Origin: Pseudomonadota bacterium
GTDB lineage: Bacteria; Pseudomonadota; Gammaproteobacteria; Xanthomonadales; Rhodanobacteraceae
DNA: 6,345 bases
Assembly: GCA_025351555.1 (NCBI GenBank)
Contig: JANXVS010000120.1
Span: forward strand, 1-6,345
Direction of reading: 5' to 3'
The notes under the pieces were generated by a model. The model was not told the DNA's origin and ran no database searches. It was given only the letters and a program-made list of their open reading frames with translations. A program made the translations under genes and the position numbers. Of the stretch, positions 1-4,780 are shown one piece after another (position 1 is the first letter of the stretch; each line of letters begins with the position of its first letter).

Positions 1-161
1 CCGCTCTCGATGTTCCAGTTGTCGACGACGTAGTCGTGGAAGCGTGCAGCCGGATCAAGCGCAAAGGCGCCCGTGCTCCACAGCATGGTCAGGAGCAGCA
101 GACAACGCGCCACGCAGGGCAATCGCCCGCACGTGGCAGCAGCTTGCAATTGCTCGTTCAC
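1..161 (-). CDS. N-terminus of an exported sensor-type protein, probably beta-propeller (Reg_prop) signalling protein (partial)
   Basis: Read on the minus strand, codons run without a stop from the GTG at 161-159 to the left edge. The peptide has a hydrophobic core (CLLLLTMLW), an STGAFA-type signal peptidase site, then LDPAARFHDYVVDNWNIESG. This start of the mature protein, with a Tyr-Val-x-Asp-x-Trp-x-x-Glu-x-Gly pattern, is what I know from Xanthomonadales proteins with a periplasmic two-component-regulator propeller, usually fused to a GGDEF or histidine kinase module. Only about 53 residues are visible, so the output domain is unknown. The start is uncertain: GTG at 161 is preceded by GGTGGGG and gives a usable signal peptide; TTG at 149, GTG at 113 and ATG at 86 are alternatives. 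It diverges from sufT, sharing a spacer of about 97 bases. The family assignment is by recognition and is moderate; existence of the gene is fairly likely because of the signal peptide. Confidence 0.6.
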   Translation of the reverse strand, partial: MNEQLQAAATCGRLPCVARCLLLLTMLWSTGAFALDPAARFHDYVVDNWNIES

Positions 162-258
162 GGCCCCACCAAGATTCCGGCAACTCAAGTGATACACGAA
201 GCTGCAATAATGATACCGGTTCACCCGCTTGGCGACATGCACATGCCCAGGATTTCCG

Positions 259-816
259 ATGGCCGGCTATAGTCAGACCTCCGAGCCAATCGTGTTTGAA
301 CGCGATTGTGCTGCCGTCATGGTGCCACAGGGGCAGGAAGTGACCCTGCCCGCTGGTCAAAACGGCTATATCACCCAGGCGCTCGGCGGCAGCTTCACCG
401 TGTTCGTCGACGGCAATCTGTTCCGCATCCGCGGGGCCGATGCCGACGCGATCGGCAAGGAACCGCCCGAGGCGTTGACGCTGGACGCGCAAGCCGACGA
501 CGCCGAGGTCGAGAAGCTGGTATGGCAGCAGCTGCGCACCTGTTACGACCCGGAAATTCCCGTCAATGTGGTCGATCTGGGTTTGGTATACGAGTGCACA
601 TTGGAAAAGATGGAAAATGACGAACGTCGGGTGAAAGTCATGATGACCCTGACCGCACCCGGCTGCGGCATGGGCGACATTCTCGTCGATGACGTGCGCA
701 GCAAGATTGAATCGATTCCCACGGTTGCTGAAGCTGACGTCGAACTCACGTTCGATCCGCCGTGGAATCATTCGATGATGTCGGATGTGGCGAAGCTGGA
801 AACAGGGATGATGTGA
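259..816 (+). CDS. sufT: SufT, Fe-S cluster assembly/maturation protein (DUF59/MIP18 family)
   Basis: The 185-residue product matches the SufT family in full length. An N-terminal part of about 75 residues (PQGQEVTLPAGQNGYITQAL, then GGSFTVFVDGNLFRIRG) is followed by a DUF59/MIP18 domain at about 85-185. The domain shows DPEIPVNVVDLGLVY, the conserved cysteine motif TAPGCGMG, and the family ending FDPPWNHSMMSDVAKLETGM. Members of this family act in the cytoplasm as accessory maturation factors for Fe-S proteins, and the TAPGCGMG cysteine is the usual key residue. I chose ATG at 259 because AGGA at 249-252 sits six bases upstream; an in-frame ATG at 229 would add ten unconserved residues. sufT commonly closes a sufBCDS-type operon, but here no suf gene is adjacent: the left neighbour is divergent and the right one convergent, so it is probably transcribed alone. 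An AATAAT at 206-211 could be a -10 element, but I see no matching -35. Confidence 0.93.
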   Translation: MAGYSQTSEPIVFERDCAAVMVPQGQEVTLPAGQNGYITQALGGSFTVFVDGNLFRIRGADADAIGKEPPEALTLDAQADDAEVEKLVWQQLRTCYDPEIPVNVVDLGLVYECTLEKMENDERRVKVMMTLTAPGCGMGDILVDDVRSKIESIPTVAEADVELTFDPPWNHSMMSDVAKLETGMM

Positions 817-831
817 GCGAGGACTAATGCT

Positions 832-912
832 CGTCACTCCAGCGTAGACTGGAATCCAGTTCTTTTCTCAATCTGACGGGAGAACTGGATCTCAGCCCAT
901 GCTGGGATGACG
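832..912. repeat. REP/BIME-like palindromic intergenic repeat, possible bidirectional terminator
   Basis: Two 32-base arms (832-863 and 881-912) are inverted copies of each other, identical at 25 of 32 positions, separated by a 17-base loop. All seven differences are transitions. Each outer arm also folds on itself: TCCAG 838-842 with CTGGA 849-853, and CAGC 893-896 with GCTG 901-904. The outer ends read CGTCA inward, and the inner ends share ATCCAGTTCT. This is the general form of the CGTCATxCCAGC...GGATCCAG-type dispersed repeats found between genes in many gammaproteobacteria. It lies between the convergent 3' ends of sufT and the EAL-type gene, and a T5 run at 917-921 follows on the plus side, so it may also stop transcription. 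Dispersal in the genome cannot be seen from one copy. Confidence 0.75.
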
Positions 913-946
913 GAGCTTTTTATGTTCTTTCCCGAGCACCGCGCCC

Positions 947-3538
947 TTACCAAAGCGGCCGATTGAAATCGAAATCCGGTTGCGGCTGCGGTCGGGAAAA
1001 GGCGGGGCCGACACCGTAATCGACGCCCAGCCGCAACAGCAGATGTGCGCGCTGCAGGCTATCCACCTCCGGTGCAATCACCGCCACGCCCACGCCATGC
1101 GCTTTGCGCACCAATGCAAGCAGGGTATCGCTGATCGATTTGGCACTGCCCAGTTCTGCAACGAGCCCGCTGGATAGCCGTACAAAATCCATATCGAGAT
1201 TTTTCAGCGCGTGCACAGCTGCCCAGTCGCGGCCGTAGTCGCCCAGACAGAAACGCACGCCATGCTGATGCAGGGCCTTGATCTGGCTGATCCCGCGCGG
1301 CCCGGAATCGATCAGGGCCGAACAGGCCAGTTCGATGGTCAGGCCGGTGCCGGAAAGGTGGCGCGCTTTGAGTTCACGCTCAAGCCACCAGGCGAATTCC
1401 GGTTCCAGCGCGCTGGTCACGGCCTGCGGCACGAACAGGCGCAACTGGCGGCCACGCCGCAACTGGTCTTCGCGTACTTCCAGCGCATGCTGCAGCATCC
1501 AGCGATCGAGCGTGCCGATCTGGTTGCATTCGGCGGCGATCGGAGCCAGATCCGCGTACGCGATCGTAGTGCCCGGATGTTGCACGCTCTTGACCTTGAA
1601 ACCGACTTCGTACTGTCCACAGAGCTTGCCGCCCAGCGGCACGATCGGCTGGAATTCAAACTGCGTCTGTTCGGGCGTCAACGGCCGGCTCAGCACGGCC
1701 CGCACGGCGAGCATCGGATCGACTGGCAACAAGGCTGCTTCCCTGGCCTCGAACCACAGCACGCGATTGCCGCCCAGATGCGCGGCGGCGAGCTGGGCGG
1801 CCTGCGCGTTGTTCACCACGGCATCAACGCCGGGTTGCTGTTCGCCGCTGAGCATTGACATGCCCAGACTTGCGGTCAAGGTATAGGCGCGGCCGTTGAA
1901 CTGCCATGGCTGGGTGTTGAGCACGGAGCGGATGCGTTCGGCGGCAGCAGTGACTTCGCCACGACTGCGCCGATGCATCAAAGTGAAATAGTGGAAATCT
2001 TGATATTGCGCGGCGACGTCGGCTTCATCGAGCTGGCTGCGCAGGATATTGCCGATGTGCGCATCCAGCGCTGCCACGCCTGCCAAGCCAATCTGTTCGC
2101 GCAACTGGCGCGAGTGATCCAGAGCGATGAACATCAGCGCAGCGGAACGGTCGCCGAGCGTGGTTTCGAGTTTCTCGATCAAGCTGGTGCGCGAGTACAA
2201 GCCGGTGCGTGAATCGCGGCCACCGGGCGAGCCGAGCATTTCGCGCAGCCAGTGCGCGCGTTGCGCGCGTGCCTGCACGGCGCTCACTAGATGGCGTGAC
2301 TTCACCGGCTTGAGCAGGTAGTCGTCACCGCCTGCGGCTATCGCATCGAAACGCTGGCCAATATTGGCAGCATCGGCGGCAAAAATGATGGGTACGGCAG
2401 CGTATTCTGGTTGCTGCCGAATCAGCTGGATCAACTCGATGCCGCGCACGTCGGGCAGGTCGCAGTCGAGCACGATGACATCGGGACGAAAATCGCCGAG
2501 CGCAGCCAGCGCGGCCTGACCATTGCCGGCCAGACGCGCGGTCATGCCGCGCTCGACCAGACAACGCGCCGCTTCCGCCGCCTGCTGGCGGTTCTGATCC
2601 ACGATCAGCACACGCCATTCCGGCTGGGTGCCCTGCGCGAGCAGTTCATCGAGCTTGCCGACCACGCGCAGGCAGTCTACCGGCGTGCTGAACAACGCAC
2701 TGGCGCCGGCGCGCATCGCCAGCAGACGATGGCCCAGATCGCCATCTTGCGAGATCGCCACTACTGCCGGCAACCGTTCATCGCCCAGACCGAGTTGGGT
2801 GTACAGCACGCCAACGCGCGCCATGATGCGCAACTTGCGCGCGTCCAGCAGCAAGGCGCCGGGAATCGCATGACCCAGGAAACTCAGCAAGGCTTCGCCG
2901 TCGGCGAATTCGCGCACGTCGTAGCCGCGTTCGATTAATCCCGCGGCCAGACCTGGCACCGAATTCGGCGCCAGACCAACCAGGCACACGGCGCGCGGCA
3001 AACGTGTCGGCCGCACTGCTTGGGACAGCTCGCTAGGGGTTTGGGCTGCTTCCGGCAATGCGGGCGCGTCGGCCGCGACGAACTGTGCAATCGGTTCCGA
3101 CGCTGCTGGCTCGTCTATGGGCGGTTCGATGCTCGGCGGCACCATCACGGGTGCCGCGGGCACGATGCGTGAGGTTGGCAAGGCGTGCACCGCGGCGGTT
3201 GCCGTGGCGGAAAGATCGGTCAGCACGTTGCCCAAGCGGTTGACCATATCGGCCAGGCGCGCCAGATTGCGTTCATTCGGCACCAGATGATCGTCGATGA
3301 ACGAGCATAGATATGCTTCGAGCTCGAGCGCAGACGTGTTTACGTCATCCAGGCCCAAGCGTTCGCTGGTCGTTGCGACCTGATCGACTTCCTCGCCGAG
3401 CTTGCGCGCAGCCGCATGGTCCCAGCCGCCTCGAGCCAAAGGTTGCCAGCGTCGCACCAGGGCCAGACAGCGCTCGCGCAACTCGTCGCGTGCGCGGCCG
3501 GCACCTTCGAGTAGGGTTGTCGTATCCTGACCGCTCAT
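947..3538 (-). CDS. Tandem receiver protein with degenerate GGDEF and EAL domains (probable non-enzymatic c-di-GMP signalling protein)
   Basis: An 863-residue cytoplasmic protein without signal peptide or membrane helices. Order: a helical N-terminus (about 10-118); an Ala/Pro-rich linker (120-180); a receiver-like domain (182-300) lacking the acidic pocket and with Thr285 where the conserved Lys should be; a second receiver (308-428) that keeps Asp314, the phospho-acceptor Asp358 and Lys410; a GGDEF fold (442-597) whose signature is QDFHY (513-517); and an EAL fold (608-850). In the EAL fold the motif is EVG (644-646), DDFGTG is GDYGRD (766-771), the catalytic Lys is Arg787, and AEGVET is APEVDS. 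From family knowledge such losses should abolish cyclase and phosphodiesterase activity, leaving a binding or scaffold role, as in FimX-like proteins; the input would be phosphorylation at Asp358. The ATG at 3538 is preferred: AAGG lies seven bases upstream, whereas an upstream in-frame ATG at 3637 adds a basic tail with no domain character. It converges on sufT and diverges from the membrane protein gene at 3724. Confidence 0.9.
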   Translation of the reverse strand: MSGQDTTTLLEGAGRARDELRERCLALVRRWQPLARGGWDHAAARKLGEEVDQVATTSERLGLDDVNTSALELEAYLCSFIDDHLVPNERNLARLADMVNRLGNVLTDLSATATAAVHALPTSRIVPAAPVMVPPSIEPPIDEPAASEPIAQFVAADAPALPEAAQTPSELSQAVRPTRLPRAVCLVGLAPNSVPGLAAGLIERGYDVREFADGEALLSFLGHAIPGALLLDARKLRIMARVGVLYTQLGLGDERLPAVVAISQDGDLGHRLLAMRAGASALFSTPVDCLRVVGKLDELLAQGTQPEWRVLIVDQNRQQAAEAARCLVERGMTARLAGNGQAALAALGDFRPDVIVLDCDLPDVRGIELIQLIRQQPEYAAVPIIFAADAANIGQRFDAIAAGGDDYLLKPVKSRHLVSAVQARAQRAHWLREMLGSPGGRDSRTGLYSRTSLIEKLETTLGDRSAALMFIALDHSRQLREQIGLAGVAALDAHIGNILRSQLDEADVAAQYQDFHYFTLMHRRSRGEVTAAAERIRSVLNTQPWQFNGRAYTLTASLGMSMLSGEQQPGVDAVVNNAQAAQLAAAHLGGNRVLWFEAREAALLPVDPMLAVRAVLSRPLTPEQTQFEFQPIVPLGGKLCGQYEVGFKVKSVQHPGTTIAYADLAPIAAECNQIGTLDRWMLQHALEVREDQLRRGRQLRLFVPQAVTSALEPEFAWWLERELKARHLSGTGLTIELACSALIDSGPRGISQIKALHQHGVRFCLGDYGRDWAAVHALKNLDMDFVRLSSGLVAELGSAKSISDTLLALVRKAHGVGVAVIAPEVDSLQRAHLLLRLGVDYGVGPAFSRPQPQPDFDFNRPLW

Positions 3539-3723
3539 CAGTACGCCTTGATCGTTGCTTAGCCAGGCGCAAACAGTGTAACGCCGTCGTGAACCAGATT
3601 GCAGTATTCGCTGGCGTCTGGGCGTGCTTGCGTTCACAGTTTCAACAGCTTTCGCTGCGTGGCTGCCACAATCGGTTTAGCATCCGCGCCATTGGTTTGG
3701 ACAATAGATAACAGGAGACACCT
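3539..3723. other. Divergent intergenic spacer (putative back-to-back promoters)
   Basis: These 185 bases separate the start of the receiver/GGDEF/EAL-type gene (minus) from the small membrane protein gene (plus), so both promoters should lie here. I see ribosome binding sites at each end (AAGG 3546-3549 on the minus strand; AGGAG 3713-3717 on the plus strand) but no convincing -35/-10 pair. The plus-side stretch about 3691-3712 (TTGG, then ACAATAGATAA) is AT-richer and could hold a -10. No clear palindromic operator is visible. Confidence 0.5.
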
Positions 3724-4146
3724 ATGGGACGTCATCTGCACGCGTGGATAGCCTTGCTGTTTTTTCTGGTGCTCAGCTATGACTTCGTCGTCTGGGGTGC
3801 CGCGGCGCGTTTGCCTGAGGTTGGCGCGAATCTGCTGGGGTCGGCAAAGCGTGAAGGGCCGCTGACCTATTTTTACATGTGCGTTGGCGGGGCCATCGAT
3901 GCGGCAGTGCCGCCTCTGGATGCCTGGGGTCAACGCCACGCAGAAGCTGCGCTCGCTGAGGGTTTTCCCCGCATCAAAGCTGATCCGACAGTGTCGATGG
4001 ATCTGGTTTTTTCCCAGACCTGGAATGCCCACCACACCACCTTGAAGCTGTGCCATTGGGCCGCGCCAGCACTGGCGGTGCTCGCTCTGGTGTTCTGGAT
4101 ACGTCGACCAAAGAAAGTGCAGATGATGGGCTCGCGCCGACGCTGA
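3724..4146 (+). CDS. Small two-helix inner-membrane protein of unknown function
   Basis: A 140-residue protein that I do not recognise as a named family. A hydrophobic segment at about 7-27 (AWIALLFFLVLSYDFVVWG) and another at about 110-126 (CHWAAPALAVLALVFWI) flank a polar loop of about 80 residues. The tail after the second helix is strongly basic (RRPKK and a final SRRR), which by the positive-inside rule puts both ends in the cytoplasm and the loop in the periplasm. The loop contains LTYFYMCVGGAIDA and a His pair in NAHHTT; there are only two cysteines (53 and 110). The start is well supported: AGGAG at 3713-3717 sits six bases before ATG. An overlapping minus-strand frame exists but has no such signal. 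The gene appears monocistronic, followed by the long gap before the secreted protein gene. Membrane topology is inferred; no function is proposed. Confidence 0.75.
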   Translation: MGRHLHAWIALLFFLVLSYDFVVWGAAARLPEVGANLLGSAKREGPLTYFYMCVGGAIDAAVPPLDAWGQRHAEAALAEGFPRIKADPTVSMDLVFSQTWNAHHTTLKLCHWAAPALAVLALVFWIRRPKKVQMMGSRRR

Positions 4147-4297
4147 ACGGCGGCATATTGTCCATTTAGGTAAAAATTAGCAAAGTATACAGCGCTTCGC
4201 TCGCTCCTTGCGGCGATATCAAAGTAGGGTTCGTCAGAGCACGTCACCCTTGTGAAACCGAGTTGTCACGCGGGATACATGACTTTAGTCAGGGTAA

Positions 4298-4319
4298 ACG
4301 AAGAATTTCGTAGTTTTTT
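4298..4319 (+). terminator. Weak intrinsic-terminator candidate
   Basis: ACGAA (4298-4302) pairs with TTCGT (4307-4311) around a GAAT loop, and six T residues (4314-4319) follow two bases later. The stem is only five pairs and not GC-rich, so termination would be weak. It lies about 150 bases after the stop codon of the small membrane protein gene, which is the transcript it could end. Confidence 0.25.
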
Positions 4320-4323
4320 GGTC

Positions 4324-4379
4324 TGGACATCTGGACGTCCGTTGTCCGTCCATGCGGTTTTGTATGTTGTCCGGACAAC
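4324..4379. promoter_or_regulatory. Cluster of GGAC/GTCC half-sites with a perfect 14-base palindrome (candidate operator)
   Basis: GTTGTCCGGACAAC at 4366-4379 is a perfect palindrome. Just upstream, GGAC occurs at 4325-4328 and 4333-4336 and GTCC at 4337-4340, 4344-4347 and 4348-4351; the middle pair forms the perfect 8-base palindrome GGACGTCC (4333-4340), and GTTGTCC is repeated at 4341-4347. Such symmetric clusters are typical of binding sites for dimeric repressors or activators. No regulator is assigned, and the controlled gene is probably the secreted-protein gene about 400 bases downstream. Confidence 0.45.
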
Positions 4380-4404
4380 TGTGCTGCGTGGCAGCAAAAC
4401 TTTT

Positions 4405-4418
4405 GTTATTTCAATAAC
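4405..4418. repeat. Inverted repeat GTTATT-tc-AATAAC
   Basis: Six-base arms separated by two bases. The same arm pair, with a GAGA loop, recurs at 4728-4743, and the AATAAC word recurs twice more before the downstream start codon. This could be an operator or a small RNA hairpin. Confidence 0.4.
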
Positions 4419-4499
4419 TTAGCGGCATAAAATTCTTGACGAGCGGTGCAACGGCTGTTACGGTGCGTCGCGTTTTGGGTCAATCCTCGTCCAAAGCCT

Positions 4500-4522
4500 C
4501 CCGAACTCGATGGCGAGTCGGG
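4500..4522 (+). other. RNA hairpin candidate (bulged stem)
   Basis: CCCG (4500-4503) and ACTCG (4505-4509) pair with CGAGT (4514-4518) and CGGG (4519-4522) around an ATGG loop, with one bulged A at 4504: a nine-pair GC-rich stem. No T run follows, so it is not an ordinary terminator. It may be part of a structured leader RNA or a small RNA. Confidence 0.4.
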
Positions 4523-4525
4523 CGC

Positions 4526-4611
4526 CGAGCGGACGGGTACCGGACCAAGCCTCAGGGGGCTTGCATCAGGATTTCGTGCACGGGTTTGTCTCTCGCGCAG
4601 GCGAGCGGACG
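4526..4611 (+). repeat. Direct repeat CGAGCGGACG flanking two hairpins
   Basis: The ten-base word CGAGCGGACG occurs at 4526-4535 and 4602-4611, and a shorter CGAGCGG lies at 4440-4446. Between the long copies are a perfect six-pair hairpin (CAAGCC 4546-4551, loop TCAGGG, GGCTTG 4558-4563) and a small TCGC/GCGA hairpin at 4593-4604. Together with the hairpin at 4500-4522 this suggests a structured transcript, but no known RNA family was recognised. Confidence 0.35.
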
Positions 4612-4631
4612 ATCTTAGAAAGAGTTATGTC

Positions 4632-4641
4632 ACCGATCGGT
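4632..4641. promoter_or_regulatory. Perfect palindrome ACCGATCGGT (possible operator)
   Basis: A ten-base perfect palindrome about 140 bases before the start codon of the secreted-protein gene. Short GC-ended palindromes of this type are common operator cores, for example for TetR-like repressors, but nothing links a regulator to it and a chance occurrence is possible. Confidence 0.25.
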
Positions 4642-4707
4642 AACGGGCCGCCAACGGATTGTTTTTGCCCGTGATTTCAAGGCGGGATGGTGGAAGGTAT
4701 TTGAGTC

Positions 4708-4724
4708 AAGTTACACAAGTTACA
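4708..4724 (+). repeat. Tandem AAGTTACA direct repeat (9-base period)
   Basis: AAGTTACA occurs at 4708-4715 and again at 4717-4724, one base apart. Short direct repeats about one helical turn apart are the usual target of OmpR/PhoB-type response regulators, and this pair lies 57-73 bases before the start codon of the secreted-protein gene, a suitable place for an activator. The link is inference. Confidence 0.35.
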
Positions 4725-4727
4725 GGT

Positions 4728-4778
4728 GTTATTGAGAAATAACCGCTGCAATAACCTTTGAATAACCTTTGGGAGGTT
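4728..4778 (+). promoter_or_regulatory. Leader with AATAACC repeats and hairpin at the ribosome binding site
   Basis: GTTATT (4728-4733), loop GAGA, AATAAC (4738-4743) forms a perfect six-pair hairpin with a GNRA loop. Then AATAACCTTTG occurs twice in tandem (4750-4760 and 4761-4771). The Shine-Dalgarno sequence GGGAGG (4771-4776) is followed by TT, so GGTT (4775-4778) can pair with any of three upstream AACC words (4741-4744, 4753-4756, 4764-4767). The nearest pairing puts TTTGGGA in a loop, which exposes a GGA as in CsrA/RsmA targets. The alternative pairings could tune translation of the secreted protein. The pairings are visible; the regulation is inferred. Confidence 0.35.
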
Positions 4779-4780
4779 GT

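Larger units (their letters stand above)
4147..4780. other. 634-base gene-less region rich in palindromes, hairpins and repeated words
   Basis: I find no credible gene here: open frames of about 60-65 codons near 4436-4643 have no ribosome binding site or protein-like character. The first half (about 4150-4440) is AT-richer than the genes around it; 4440-4620 is GC-rich and full of small hairpins; 4690-4780 is AT-rich again and holds direct repeats up to the ribosome binding site. Separate entries cover the main elements. The region may hold a promoter with several operators, a long structured leader of the downstream secreted-protein gene, or a small RNA. I recognised no known riboswitch class and no clear sigma-70 or sigma-54 promoter. 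Confidence 0.6.

Noticed and set aside
55..837. A 260-codon open frame on the minus strand opposite sufT
   Set aside because: It is antisense to a clearly conserved SufT protein, has no ribosome binding site or recognisable protein character, and such shadows are common in GC-rich DNA.
1211..1858. Long plus-strand open frames (about 200-215 codons) inside the EAL/GGDEF-type gene
   Set aside because: They lie opposite well-formed domain sequence, and their translations show no fold-like pattern.
3634..4056. A 140-codon minus-strand frame opposite the small membrane protein
   Set aside because: The plus-strand frame has an AGGAG ribosome binding site and coherent membrane topology; the minus-strand one has neither.
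4250..4270. Clp/CRP-like site (TGTGA ... TCAC)
   Set aside because: The half-sites are ten bases apart instead of six, so a standard CRP/Clp dimer site is not supported.
4436..4643. Short open frames of 60-65 codons in the long gap
   Set aside because: No ribosome binding site and Arg-rich, low-complexity translations; the stretch is better explained by hairpins and repeats.
4440..4680. Known riboswitch (for example c-di-GMP, glycine or cobalamin) upstream of the secreted-protein gene
   Set aside because: I looked for the conserved core motifs of these classes and did not find them; hairpins alone are not enough for a call.
4701..4732. Sigma-70 promoter TTGAGT ... TGTTAT
   Set aside because: The spacing is 20 bases and both boxes are imperfect, so the match is too weak to list.
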